This document shows, one piece after another, positions 39,646 to 52,300 of a stretch of DNA of 64,000 bases. Origin of the DNA: Diacronema lutheri. Its lineage: Eukaryota > Haptophyta > Pavlovophyceae > Pavlovales > Pavlovaceae. Position 1 is the stretch's first letter. Each line of letters begins with the position of its first letter. Made by a program: the position numbers and the translations under genes. The DNA lies in the NCBI GenBank assembly GCA_019448385.1, contig JAGTXO010000062.1, forward strand, positions 62,001 to 126,000. The letters run 5' to 3'. The notes under the pieces were generated by a model. It saw only the letters and a program-made list of their open reading frames with translations, had not been told where the DNA came from and did not search any database.

Positions 39646-41115
39646 TGCGGCGGCGGTGGCGTCGGCGGCGGTGGCGGTGGCGGACGGCGGTGGCGGCGCG
39701 CAGAGGAGCGTGAGCGACGGCGCGGGCGGCGCGGCGGCGGTGTCGCGCACCGCTCGGCCTGCACCATCGCGCGCGGCCGCCGCGGCCGCCGCCTCGGTGC
39801 GCGCGTCGGCCGCGGCGCGCTCAAGCCGCTCGAGCACGTAGCAGTCGTAACTGCCGCCGCCATTCAAAATGTGCGCGAGCTCGTCCGCCGCTCCCTCCAC
39901 GTCGACGAGCAGCCGCGCGCGCTCGGCGTCGGCCGCGCGCGCGGCGGCGCCGCTCGCAGGCGCGCCGCCGCCGGCGGCGCTGCCGCCGCCAGCGCTGCCG
40001 GCCGGCGTGCCGCCCGCGTCGGCCGCGCGCAGCGCGGCGACGCGCGCGCGCAGCTGCCGCGCGCGCACGAGCGCGGCCGTGAGCACGGCCGTGAGCGCGC
40101 GACACTCGTCGTGCACCTCGCCGACGAAGCGCGCGAGCGCGTGCGCGCCGCCGAGCCGCGCACTGACGAAATTCGCGTCGGCTTCGATGGCGGCCGCGGC
40201 GCCCTGGAGCGCGTGAGAAACCAGCGCGGCCCATGGCACGCGCGCCGCGTCACCATGCGCGCGGCGCTCCGCCGCCGCGCGCGCGCCGCCGATCGCGCCG
40301 CGCAGCGCGCCGCGCCGCGCGGCCGCGAGGCGCGAAAACGCCTCATCGCGCTCACCGAGCAGCGGGAGGAGGCGAATGTGACGAAGCGCGTCGGCGAGCG
40401 CGTCGGCATCGGTGCGGGCGCGCTCAGCCCCGGCGCCGCCGTCGTCGCCGCCGCCGTCGCCGCCGCCGGCTGCAGCGGCGGCCGCCGCCTCGGCCGCGGC
40501 GGCGGCGCCGGCGGACGCGGCGAGCGCACGCGCGCGCAGCTGGGCGCGCGCGGCGAGGATGCGAGCAAGCAGCGCCTCGTCGCGCTCGCGCCCCTCGCCC
40601 TCGTCGCCCGCGCGCCCGTCGTGCGCGCCGACCTCCGCCACGGCGGCGGCGGTAACGCCTTCGGCGCCGCTTTCGCCGCCGCCGCCACCGCCGCCGCCAC
40701 CGCCGCCGCCGCCGCCGCCGTCGCCGAGCCGGTCGACGACCTCGCAGATCGTCTCGGCCGCCTCCTCGTATCGGCGCGCGTCCATCGCGGCGGCGACGAC
40801 GGCGGCGGAGCGAGCGAGGTGGCTCGCGGCATTGACCACGCCAAGCGCCGCCTGCACGCGCCCCTGCGCCACGTCCAGCTCGCGCACCTGCGCGCTCATT
40901 CGCTCGGCCTTCGACGCGGTCGCGCGCACGCGCGCGCCGAGCTCGTCCGCGCGCGCGCGCGCGCCGTCGAGCTCGGCGCGGCACGCGCGCATGCGCGCGA
41001 GGCGCGCGCGCAGCTCGCCCACGTCGGCGAGCTCCGCGCGTAGCCGCGCGCCCAGCGCCACCTCGTCCGCGTCGAGCGCGCCGAGCGCGGCCGCCAGCTC
41101 GGCGAGCGACGGCAT
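37769..41115 (-). CDS. COG4: Conserved oligomeric Golgi complex subunit 4
   Basis: COG lobe A subunit, a Golgi tether that works with syntaxin 5 and Sly1 in retrograde traffic. Exons 41115-38917, 38769-38188 and 38080-37769 give about 1,030 aa (human 785); Gly/Ala-rich inserts account for the excess. Conserved blocks in order: an N-terminal coiled coil with RAQVRELDVAQGRVQ, LAHILNGGGSYDCYVLERLE, DDTFYLAKRAVQRAAHTQS, FLANLNNLSTS, and the C-terminal LSEAEVRAVLGLRVDFRAEA, which is the COG4 signature tail. The last intron separates VLKKRFTL from RGAYQLDRDVRAL, matching the human junction region. The intron at 38770-38916 is in frame and holds GTGTGGGCCAC-type short repeats. The ATG at 41115 faces the Obg GTPase start 59 bp away. 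Confidence 0.88.
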
Positions 41116-41153
41116 CGCGCGCGGACCGCACAATGGCGCCGGGCGGCGCGTGA

Positions 41154-42398
<1,245 letters not shown>

Positions 42399-42916
42399 GG
42401 GCGGGGCGCGGGGCGTGGGCACGTGCGCGAAGCCGCTGAGTCGGCCAGTCGATCTCTGAACGCCACGTGCCGAAGTCAGCTCGTGCGGCACAGTGCAAGC
42501 GTGCACGGCTCGGCGCATCGCCATCATCAAAAAAAAAAAAAAAAAACGAAAAAAAAAACCATGCCAAGAATTGGCGGGGGCCGGCGCACACGCTTTGAAG
42601 GAGCGTTCGCGCGCGATCCTTGCCGCCGTGGTGCGTCGTCGGCGCTGCGCGCATCAGGCCGCGCGCCCCTCTCTCCCAAGCTTGTGCGCCGGCCTCATGC
42701 GCTCCCCCCTCTCCCAAGTCCCAAGCCTTGTCCTCCCTGCCCCTGCGGCCGCTGCCCCTGTCCTCCCTCGCCCGCCGGCCATTTCGCTCGCTCCGTTTGT
42801 CCAGCCTCGGCCCCGTGCGCGCCCCTCCTGCTGACCCGCCTGTAAGCGTCGTTAGTATTTCGCGCCTAACCCAATAATCCGGACGCGAGCCGGTGGTGAG
42901 GGTGGGTGGGGGGGGG
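42399..42916 (+). other. Intergenic region with poly-A tract and dispersed repeat
   Basis: A 518-bp gap. It contains an 18-A run (42529-42546) and a 10-A run (42549-42558) separated by CG, a pyrimidine-rich CCCTCTCCCAAG-type stretch (about 42660-42780), and repeat copy B at 42786-42858. The A runs are remarkable in this GC-rich setting and could mark an old retroposed tail. No gene is supported. Confidence 0.6.
42786..42858 (-). repeat. Dispersed 73-bp repeat, copy B
   Basis: Reverse-complement identical copy of 12070-12142. It ends 58 bp before the start codon of the RNase H-like gene. Confidence 0.85.
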
Positions 42917-43507
42917 ATGGCCCGCAACGACGCCGACCCCGCGGCGCTCGCCGCGTTGGAGCTCTTCTTCGATGGCGGCGCGCAGCCCAACCCGGGGCCA
43001 AGCGGCGCGGGCGCGCTGCTGCTCGGCCCGCGCGGCGAGACCGTGTGGGAGGGCTCGTGCTACGTGGGCGCGCGCGCAACGAACAACGAGGCCGAGTACG
43101 CGGCGCTCATCCGGGGGCTTGCGCAAGCGCGAGAGCTCGGCGCCGGCACTCTCGTCGTGAAGGGCGACTCGCAGCTGGTCATCCGGCAGATGCGCGGCGA
43201 ATACCGCGTCAAGGCGCTCAACTTGCGCCCGCTCCACGACGAGGCACGCGACCTCGCGCGCGCGTTTGCGTCCGTCACGTACGTGCACGTCGCGCGCGCG
43301 CTCAACGCGCGCGCCGACGCGCTCGCCACGGCGGGGATTGCGCTGGGCGGCGGCGTGGCCGCCGTACCGATGTACGGCGGCGGTGCCGGCGCCGTTGCTG
43401 CGCCGGCCGTCGCCACCGCCGCCGCCGCGCCGCCGCCGAGCTCGAACAAGCGCACACGCTCTGACGAGCGGCGCGAGCTCGCGCCTGCGCGCCGCGCGCG
43501 GCCGTGA
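42917..43507 (+). CDS. RNase H-like domain protein (RVT_3 / type 1 RNase H-like)
   Basis: A 196-aa protein whose first 140 residues form an RNase H fold of the RVT_3 group found in plants, archaea and bacteria. The acidic active-site residues are placed as expected: Asp in LFFDGGAQPNPGPSG, Glu in TNNEAEYAALIRGL, Asp in VKGDSQLVIRQM and a late Asp in ARALNARADALA. Known members cleave RNA in RNA/DNA hybrids; whether this one is active is inferred from the residues. The C-terminal 55 residues are Ala/Pro-rich then basic (SNKRTRSDERR), possibly a nuclear signal. The ATG at 42917 follows a G-rich run; the same frame begins at a GTG at 42893 but that is unlikely as a start. It is not embedded in a transposon as far as I can see. 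Confidence 0.82.
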   Translation: MARNDADPAALAALELFFDGGAQPNPGPSGAGALLLGPRGETVWEGSCYVGARATNNEAEYAALIRGLAQARELGAGTLVVKGDSQLVIRQMRGEYRVKALNLRPLHDEARDLARAFASVTYVHVARALNARADALATAGIALGGGVAAVPMYGGGAGAVAAPAVATAAAAPPPSSNKRTRSDERRELAPARRARP

Positions 43508-43655
43508 CGCGCGCGCTCGCCCGCGTCCGGTGGCAGTGGAGCCTTCGCGACCGCCGACGCGGTGATTCCGCGCGGGGTCCGCTCAGCTCGCGCGCGCGGC
43601 TGGCGGCGGCTCGCGCACGGCTGGAGGCAACGCTGCGCGCCGCCGCCGCTGCCGC

Positions 43656-43688
<33 letters not shown>

Positions 43689-44411
43689 GGCGCACGGGTC
43701 GGGCGGACGCTGCGCGGCGTCACCAAGGCCGAGGCGGGCGTCTCTGTCCGCGGCGGCGCATAGGAGCGTACAGCATTTAAGGAGGCGCGAAACCTTCGCT
43801 TGCGACGGCTGCGCCCTCGCGCTCTGATGGCCGCGCTCCGCGCGCCCCGCCGCCCCTGCCCATCGACTGCGCCGGCACCGCGAACAACGTACTTTTCGCC
43901 CCGGTCGGTGGGTTTGGGGATGGCGGGGCGCGCGTGCGCGGCCACGCGGCCAGCATCGCGGCGCTTGCCACGCTGGCGGCGGGTGCCGGTACGCTTCGCG
44001 GCGGCGGCAGGGGGCTGCGACGCGGCGGGGAGGGCGGCGGCTCGCTGGCGGCGGGCGTCGCGCTCTGCAGCGGCGGCGGGCGGCTTGGCGACGTGGCAGG
44101 CGGCGGCTCGGGGGTGGCGGTCGTCGCCGACGATCTTCGGGCCTCGGCGTGCGCGTGCGCGTCGGCCGGTGGTGTGATTGACGGCGGCCACCGGTGCGGC
44201 GGCGCGCGGGCGGCGGCGCGCGGTGGCTAGGCGCGAGTGGGCCTTTGGGCCTGCTCCGCCTGGCGCCTCGCTGCGCACTTCCTGACCCCATCTGTTGACC
44301 CGTCGGAAAGCGTCGTTATATTTAAGGAGGCGCGCACTTCCTGACCCCATCTGTTGACCCGCCGGAAAGCGTCGTTAGTATTTAAGGAGGCAGAATCGCA
44401 ACTCCAGTTGG
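43508..44411 (+). other. Gene-poor stretch with repeated TATTTAAGGAGG elements
   Basis: No reliable gene. A plus frame at 43934-44230 (98 codons) contains RVRGHAASIAALATL, faintly like a WD40 strand, but it is Gly-rich and lacks the rest of the repeat. ATTTAAGGAGGCGCG occurs at 43775-43789 and 44320-44334, with a shorter match at 44380-44391; each is preceded by AGCGT at short distance. The two outer copies bracket a 540-bp segment. Confidence 0.45.
44275..44392 (+). repeat. Two tandem 59-bp units upstream of tRNA-Ser
   Basis: Units 44275-44333 and 44334-44392 are nearly identical. Each contains TGTTGACCCG(T/C)CGG, AAGCGTCGTTA and TATTTAAGGAGG. The reverse complement of the core (AACGACGC...CGGGTCA.CAG) matches the start of the 73-bp repeats A and B. 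The second TATTTAA (44379-44385) is about 27-33 bp upstream of the tRNA and may act as a TATA-like element. Confidence 0.75.
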
Positions 44412-44494
44412 GCAGCTGTGGCCGAGTGGTCCAAGGCGGTGGACTTGAAATCCACTCCCCTCAGGGGTCACGAGTTCGAACCTCGTCGGCTGCG
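44412..44494 (+). tRNA. tRNA-Ser(UGA)
   Basis: An 83-nt type II tRNA. The acceptor stem GCAGCTG pairs with CGGCTGC with one G-T pair, discriminator G. The anticodon stem GTGGA/TCCAC encloses the loop CTTGAAA, giving anticodon TGA at 44446-44448. The long variable arm CCCC-TCA-GGGG is typical of Ser, and the T-arm ACGAG-TTCGAAC-CTCGT is intact. There is no intron and no encoded CCA, as in eukaryotic nuclear genes. The internal B box is GAGTTCGAACC. Confidence 0.97.
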
Positions 44495-44497
44495 CTA

Positions 44498-44505
44498 TTT
44501 TTTTT
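44498..44505 (+). terminator. Pol III T-run terminator of tRNA-Ser
   Basis: Eight T residues begin four bases after the tRNA 3' end, the standard RNA polymerase III stop signal. Confidence 0.85.
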
Positions 44506-44845
44506 CCCCTCTTTCTTTCGCGCCGCACTCGCAAGACGTGCTGCGCCACGGCCGCCGCGGCGTCGGCCTTTGGTACCGTCGCGAGGCGCCGCGCAGCTCA
44601 TTCACATCACGTAAGTCAGATCAACGTCATGTCACATGTCACACAGTCATTCCAAAACGGGCGTTGGTCGCTGGCGACGTTCGGCGCGAACGTCGCACGG
44701 GGCGGCGCGGCGGGCGCGCGCCGCGCGCGCGAGCCGATCGCGGCATGTGCGCGGACGAGTCGCCCACGAAACTCCTGCCGCCGCCGCCGTTGCCGCCCGG
44801 GCCCCCAAAAAAGGTCATGCGCCACGCCGCACCGCGCACCGCCGC
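44506..44845. other. Intergenic spacer, nothing recognised
   Basis: A 340-bp spacer between the tRNA terminator and the 3' end of the LRR gene. A moderately AT-rich patch with GTCATGTCACATGTCACAC lies near 44626-44645; no gene or structured RNA is apparent. Confidence 0.5.
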
Positions 44846-46314
44846 TCAGACGCGCAGCGCGCTGGCGGGCGACGCGCCGACGCGCGCGCGCGGCGACGAC
44901 GCCGACGCGCCGTCGCACTCCGGCTCACGCGCCACGCCGCGGGCGGAGCTGCGGAAGCGTGCGGGCGCGTTGTCGCCGCGCGGGCTCGCCGTCGCGAGCG
45001 ACGTGCTCTTGCCGATCGACGCGTCGGCGCCGGACACGGCACTTGCGCGGCTGATCGTCGGGCTCCAGCGCTGTGGGCCGGGCGTGCGGCCGCCGTCACG
45101 CGGCGAGCGGCGAGCTTCGCCGCCTCGTGGCGAGCCGTTGGCGTTGGTCTCTTGACGCGGCGAGCGGATGTGCACAATGTGCGGCGAGCGCGCACTGAGC
45201 GCGCGCGCGACGGCGCTCGGCTGGCCGTTGGTCTCTCGCGCGCCTCCAGTGGGCTGGGCGGCGGAGGGCTGGGCGGCGGGCGGCCCGGCGCGCTCGAAGG
45301 CCGCCCACGCGCTGTCCTTGGCGCTCTCCGAGCCGGCGGTGGCGCTTGGCGGGATGCTGAGGGAGAAGAGGCCGGGCTTGGGCTTGGAGCCGCGCCGCGC
45401 GAAGATGCCCATGTGCGGCACGACGGCCACGTTGAAGGGCGGCGGTGGAGGCGGCGTGTCGGAGAGCTTGCGCTTGCTCTTGCGCCGGTGAAGCGCGAGC
45501 ACGTCCGCGCCGATGTGCCGCACGTAGTAGAGCGCGGTGCACGCGCAGAAGCCGACGAGCACGAGTGCCGCGCCGAGCGCGATCAGGATCGTCTGCCACG
45601 TGGCGGCGCCCGAGCGCGATGGCTCGGCGTCGATGGACGAGGCCTGCGCGCCGCCGCCCGGCGGGCTGCCGCCGCCGGCGCCCGTGCCGCCACCGCCGCT
45701 GCCGCCACCGCCGCCGCCGCCGCCGCCCGACGCGGCGGCGCCGCCCGGCTCGTACTTGACGTCAATGCTGCCCATCGACTCGACATGGTGGCCGGTCGCG
45801 CTCGCGAGGTCAGCCGGCGTCGCGGCGCGCAGAGCGGCCGTGATCGCCGCCACGTCCGCGCTCCGTCCGAATGGCACGTCGATCGCGAGCACGAGCACGA
45901 TCGAGCCGGCGGCGACGGAGCGGATGGAGCACCAGCCGGCTGGCACGTTGGCGAGGGTTGCAACGCCGCGCAAAAACTCGCGCTGCGCGGGCGGCGCAAA
46001 GTCGGTGAGTGCGCCGGCAATCCTCAGCGCGAGCGTGATGCGCGTGCGCGCGAGGCTCACGCCGTCGCCACCACCGCCCTCGTCCTCCTCGGGCGGCGGC
46101 GGCGGCGGCGGCGGTGGCGGCGGGAGCGGCGGCAGGCTCGGCAGGCGTGGCGGCGGCGGCGGGCTCAACGGTGGGCTTGGCGGCGGTGGACTTGGCGGCG
46201 GGCTTGGCGGCGGTGGGCTCGGCGGCGGACGCGGTGGTGTGCTGGGCGGCGCACTCGGCGGCGGCGTGCGCGGCGGCGGCGGGCTCGGCGGTGGGGACGG
46301 CGGCGGCAGGCTCG

Positions 46315-46348
<34 letters not shown>

Positions 46349-49300
46349 TGGCGAATGGGGCGGCGGGCTGGGCGGTGCGCGCGGCGGTGGCGGGCTCGGC
46401 AGCGGCGGGCTGGGCGGCGGACTGGGCGGCGGGCCCGGTGGTGGGGACGGTGGCGGTGGCGGCGGCGGGCTGGGTGGCGGCGGGCTAGGCGGCGGGCTCG
46501 GCGGTGGCGGCGGCGGTGGGCTCGGCGGCGGGGGGCTCGGAGGAGGGCTGGGCGGTGGGGACGGTGGTGGTGGCGGCGGCGGGCTTGGTGGCGGCGGGCT
46601 TGGTGGTGGGGACGGCGGTGGGCTGGGTGGCGGCGGCGGTGGCGGGCTCGGCGGCGGCGGGCTCGGAGGCGGGCTCGGCGGCGGGCTCGGCGGCGGGGGC
46701 GGCGGCGGGCTGGGTGGTGGTGGGCTTGGCGGTGGGCTCGGCGGTGGCGGCGGCGGTGGGCTGGGCGGCGGCGGGCTGGGCGGCGGACTGGGCGGCGGGC
46801 TTGGCGGCGGGCTCGGTGGCGGTGGTGGCGGAGGGCTTGGCGGCGGCGGGCTGGGCGGTGGGCTGGGCGGCGGCGGCGGCGGCGGGCTCGGCGGTGGTGG
46901 GCTTGGCGGCGGGCTCGGCGGCGGGCCCGGTGGTGGGGACGGTGGCGGTGGCGGCGGCGGGCTGGGTGGCGGCGGGCTAGGCGGCGGGCTCGGCGGTGGC
47001 GGCGGCGGTGGGCTCGGCGGCGGGGGGCTCGGAGGAGGGCTGGGCGGTGGGGACGGTGGTGGTGGCGGCGGCGGGCTTGGTGGCGGCGGGCTTGGTGGTG
47101 GGGACGGCGGTGGGCTGGGTGGCGGCGGCGGTGGCGGGCTCGGCGGCGGCGGGCTCGGAGGCGGGCTCGGCGGCGGGCTCGGCGGTGGCGGTGGCGGCGG
47201 GCTTGGTGGTGGCGGGCTGGGCGGTGGGCTAGGCGGCGGCGGCGGCGGCGGGCTTGGCGGCGGTGGACTGGGCGGTGGGCTCGGCGGCGGGGGCGGTGGC
47301 GGGCTTGGCGGCGGCGGGCTCGGCGGCGGGGTCGGCGGCGGGCTTGGCGGCGGCGGCGGCGGCGGACTCGGCGGCGGCGGGCTCGGCGGTGGGCTGGGCG
47401 GCGGCGGCGGCGGTGGGCTCGGGGGCGGCGGGCTGGGGGGCGGGCGCGGCGGCGGCGCGGGTGGGGCTGGCGGAGCAGGCGGCGGGCTCGGCGGCGGCGG
47501 GCTCGGCGGCGGGCTCGGCGGTGGCGGTGGCGGCGGGCTGGGCGGCGGCGGGCTCGGCGGCGGGCTCGGCGGCGGGCTCGGCGGCGGGCTCGGCGGCGGG
47601 CTCGGCGGCGGGGGCGGTGGCGGGCTCGGCGGTGGCGGGCTTGGCGGCGGGCTGGGTGGAGGAGGCGGCGGTGGGCTGGGCGGTGGCGGGCTCGGCGGCG
47701 GGCTCGGCGGCGGGCTCGGCGGCAGGCTTGGCGGCGGCGGGCTGGGTGGCGGGCTCGGCGGCGGGGGCGGCGGCGGGCTGGGCGGTGGTGGGCTCGGCGG
47801 TGGGCTGGGCGGTGGCGGTGGCGGCGGGTTGGGCGGCGGCGGGCTGGGCGGCGGACTGGGCGGCGGGCTTGGCGGCGGGCTCGGTGGCGGTGGTGGCGGA
47901 GGGCTCGGCGGCGGCGGGCTTGGTGGCGGGCTCGGCGGCGGTGGCGGCGGCGGGCTCGGCGGTGGCGGGCTTGGCGGCGGGCTAGGCGGAGGAGGCGGCG
48001 GCGGGCTGGGTGGCGGAGGGCTTGGTGGCGGGCTTGGCGGTGGGCTGGGCGGTGGGCTGGGCGGTGAGCTGGGCGGCGGGCTCGGCGGCGGAGATGGCGG
48101 CGGTGGCGGTGGCGGGCTCGGCGGCGGCGGGCTCGGCGGCGGACTGGGCGGCGGCGGCGGCGGCAGGCTGGGTGGTGGTGGGCTCGGTGGCGGGAGCGGT
48201 GGTGGCGGTGGCGGCGGGCTGGGCGGCGGCGGGCTTGGCGGCGGGCTCGGCGGTGCACTCGGTGGCGGCGGCGGCGGCAGGCTGGGCGGTGGTGGGCTCG
48301 GCGGTGGGCTTGGCGGCGGCGGCGGTGGCGGGCTCGGCGGCGGCGGGCTGGGCGGCGGGCTTGGCGGCGGGCTTGGCGGCAAGCTTGGCGGCGGCGGGCT
48401 GGGTGGCGGCGGGCTCGGCGGTGGGAGCGGTGGCGGCGGTGGCGGCGGGCTCGGCGGTGGTGGGCTGGGCGGCGGGCTCGGCGGCGGTCTGGGCGGCGGG
48501 AGCGGCGGCGCGCTCGGCGGCTGCGGCGGCGAGCTGGGTGGCGGAGGGCTTGGTGGTGGGCTCGGCTGCGCAGGCGGCGGGCTGGGCGGTGGAGGGCTCG
48601 GTGGCGGGTTGGGCGGCGGCGGTGGTGGGCTCGGCGGCGGCGGGCTCGGTGGTGGCGGCGACGGCGGGCTCGGCGGCGGTGGGCTCGGCAGCGGGCTCGG
48701 CGGTGGTGGCGGCGGTGTTGGCGGCGGCGGCCTGGGCGGCGGCGGGCTCGGTGGTGGAGATGGCGGTGGGCTGGGTGGCGGCGGCGGCGGCGGGCTCGGT
48801 GGCGGCGGGCTCGGCGGCGGGCTCGGCGGCGGGCTCGGCGGTGGCGGCGGCGGCGGGCTAGGTGGCGGCGGGCTCGGCGGCGGGCTCGGCGGTGGCGGCG
48901 GCGGCGGGCTAGGTGGCGGCGGGCTCGGCGGCGGGCTCGGAGGCGGTGGCGGCGGCGGGCCGGGTGGCGGTGGGCTCGGTGGTGCGCTGGGTAGCGAGCT
49001 AGGCGGCGGGCTGGGTGGCGGCGGGCTCGGCGGCGGAGGGCTGGGCGGCGGCGGGCTGGGCGGTGGCTGGCTGGGCTGCGGCCTTGGCGGTGCGCTCGGC
49101 AGCGCGCGTGGTGGCGGCGAACGCGGCAACGGCGGGCCGGGTGGCGGGCGCGGCGGCGGCGGGCGCGGCGGCTTGGACGGGAGCGACGGAGGGCTCGGCG
49201 GCGGGCTCGGCGGGGCTGGCACCCCGGCCGAGCCAACGGTCGGCGGCGGCGGGCTTGGCGGCGGGCTCGGCGGTGGGCTCGGCGGTGGGCTCACAGGTGG

Positions 49301-52300
49301 CGACGGCAAGGGCGGGCTGGATGGCGGCGGGCTCGGTGGCGCGCTCGGCGGCAGGCTTGGCGGCGGCGGGCTGGGCGGCGGGCATGGCGGCGGCGGCGGC
49401 GGCGGCGGGCTCGGCGGCGGCGGCTTAGGCGGCGGTGGGCTCGGCGGCGGTGGGCTCGGCGGCGGTGGATCCGGCGGCGGGCTCGGCGGTGGCGGGCTCG
49501 GAGGCGGGCTGGGCGGCACGCTCGGCGGCGGTGGGCTCGGCAAGATGAGCGACGTGCACTTGGCGCCGACGGCCTCGGGGACGGGCGCGTTGAAGAGGTT
49601 GGTCGCCTCGCTCGCGACGGGTGTCGTGAGCTTACAGAGCAGCGAGAGTGGCGCGTTCCCGAGCTCGGCGGGCACGAGGCCGTCGAGAGCGTTGAGGCTC
49701 ACGTCACTGCGCACGGCGCGCGGCGCGCACCCAGCGGCGGGGTCGGCGGTGGGTCCAGCGGCGCGGCGCGGCGCGGCGCGGCGCAGGGCGGCGCGCGGCA
49801 GCGCGGAGGCGCGACGTGGCGATGGGCACGGCGCGCGCAAAATGGGGGGCATGGCGAGCGCGTCGTACAGCTGCTCGAGCGCGGTGAGCAGGCCGAGCTC
49901 GGACGGGAGAGACGCAGAAAAACGATTGTCGCTCGCGAGCAGCACTTGCAGTCGCGAGAGCTCGGCGAGCCGCGGCGAGAGCGGGCCTGTGAACAGATTG
50001 GATGAGAGGCGGCTGCGCGCCGCCCGCGCGCACGCGCGGGCGCGCGCGGCGCTCGGTCAGCACGAGCCGCCATGCACGCGCGTTTGCGCGCGCGCGTCCG
50101 CGCGGCGCGCTCGCGCACAGGTCTTCGAGGCTGGCCAAGCCGTAGAGCTCGGCGGGAAGTTGACCGGTGAGCGCGTTGCCGTCGACGCGCAGGCGTTGCA
50201 GTTCACTCAGCGCGCCGAGCGTGGTGGGCAGTGGGCCCGTCAGCGCGTTCGCCGAGATCACGAGCGCGTCGAGCGCCGCCGTGAGGCGGCCAAGCTCCGT
50301 CGGCACGCGCCCGGTGAGCGCCTGCTCGCTGAGCGCGATGACCTGCGCGCGCGTGAGCCGGCCGAGCTCCGTCGGGATCACGCCACTTACCTCGGGGTTG
50401 TCGAAGATGTAGCTGCCACAACGGCGAACGCGCGCGTTTGCATTCGGCGTGCGGTGAGCGCTCGGCGGCGCGCGCACCGTGATTGGGCGCGGCGCGGCGC
50501 GCGCTCACAGGCCGTTGAGCGCGTTCATCTGGCCGAGCTCAGTGGGCAGCGTGCCGTTCAGTTCGGTTGAGTAGAGCGTCAACGTCTCGAGGTTGCTCAG
50601 CTTGCCCAGCTCCGTCGGGATCGAGCCGCTTGCGGCGAGCGTGTCGAGGAGCAGCCGTGTGAGCCCGGCCATGTTCCCGACCGCCGTCGGGATTGTGCCG
50701 ACGAAGGTGTTCTCGGCGTTGCTCCAGCTGCGCAAGTTGGCGCTGAGCATGCCCAGCTCCGTCGGGATGGAGCCCGTCGCCGTCGCGACCGTTGCACTCG
50801 CTGTCTGCAGCGAGCGGAGCCGCGTGAGGAGGCCGAGCTCCGTCGGGAGCGCGTTCGCAAACGAGTTGCGCTCGAGCGTGAGGACGGTGAGCGCGGTGAG
50901 GCGGCCAAGCTCAGTGGGCGTCGCGCCGACGAGCTCATTGCTGCCCACGTCGAGTGTCGCGAGCTCGGTCAGCTCGCCGAGCGCCAATGGGAGCGCGCCG
51001 GTGAGCGCGCACCCGCCCACATTGAGTGTCGTCAGCTGCGCGAGTGCGCCGAGCTCGGACGGCAGCGGGCCGGCGAGCGGGTTGGAGCCGACGTCGAGGT
51101 GGGTGAGTGCAGGCATCGCCGCGGCGAGCGCCGTCGGGATTGCGCCCGTCAGTGCGTTGCCGTCGAGCGTGAGCCGGCGGAGCGCGGTGCAGCCGAGGAG
51201 TGCGCCGATCGGGCCTTCGAGCGCGTTGCGCGAGAGCTGCACGGTGTGCAGCAGCGGCGGCGCGCAGAGCGCGGGCGGGATAGAGCCGGAGAGCGAGTTG
51301 CCGTCAAGCACGAGCCTGCGCAGCCGCACCAGCGCGCCGAACGCTGCGGGCAGCGTGCCGTTGAGCCGGTTGTCCTGCGCGCGAAACGTCTGCAGGTTGG
51401 TCAGGCTGCCGAGCGCCGCCGGCAGCGCGCCCGTGAGCGCGCAGCCGTCCAGATTGACGTTCGTCAGGCGGGTGGCAGCGCCGAGTTCGGACGGGATCGC
51501 GCAGCCGAGCGCCGTCGTGTCGCCCACCAGCTTGGTCAGCGCCGTGAGCCGCCCGAGCTCGGTCGGCAGGCAGCCGCCGAGCGCCGCGTTGCGGTTCACC
51601 TCGAGCGAGCGCAGCCGGCGTAGTGCTCCGATCGACGCGGGCAGCGAGCCGGTGAGCGAGTTGCGCATGAGCTGAAGGTTCTCAACCATCGTGCACGCGC
51701 CTAGCTCCGACGGGATCGGCCCCGTGAGTCCGTTGTCGAAGACGACCAGGTCCTTGAGCGCGAGCGCGCCGCCGATCTGCGTCGGTATCGGCCCGCGCAG
51801 CATGTTCTGCGAGAGCGCCGCACGCTCGAGCTGCGTGAGCACGCCGATGGCCGTGGGGATCGTGCCGGTGATGGCGTTGCCCGTGACGTCTAGCTCGCGC
51901 AGCGCCGTCAGCGCGCCGATCTCCGTCGGGATCGGCCCGACGAGCCCGCGGCCGGGCAGCAGCAGCCGGATGCATGCGGCCGGCGCGGCGAGGCACTGCT
52001 GGAAGAGCGCCGTCTCGGCAATGGTCTGCGCGGGCGACGGGCTGGGCGGCGGATAGCTCGGCGGCGCGCTCGGCGGCGGCGGCGGCGGTGGCGGCGGTGG
52101 CGGCGGCGGCGACGGCAGAGGCGGCAGCGCAGGCGGGAGCGGCTGGCCGACGATTTGTACCTGGCACGCGGCGGCGACCGCCGGCGGGACGGGCGCGACA
52201 AACGCGTTGGTCGTCGCGCCGACGCCGGACGGTGACGTGAGGACGCATGAGTCGGCCGAGCCGCCGAGATGGGTCGCGCGCGCGAGCTCGGTCGGGATCG

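Noticed and set aside
42917-43507. RNase H as part of a retroelement.
   Set aside because: No reverse transcriptase, integrase, protease or terminal repeats are present nearby, and the domain is of the cellular RVT_3 type.
43934-44230. A WD40-repeat gene fragment.
   Set aside because: Only one GHAASIAAL-like strand is visible, with no WD dipeptide and Gly-only linkers. Not enough to call.
45537-50570. A Gly-rich plus-strand open frame of about 1,677 codons opposite the LRR/extensin gene.
   Set aside because: It is the mirror of the SPPPP minisatellite, which has almost no A/T and hence no stops on any frame. Its ends translate antisense to well-conserved LRR and TM sequence.
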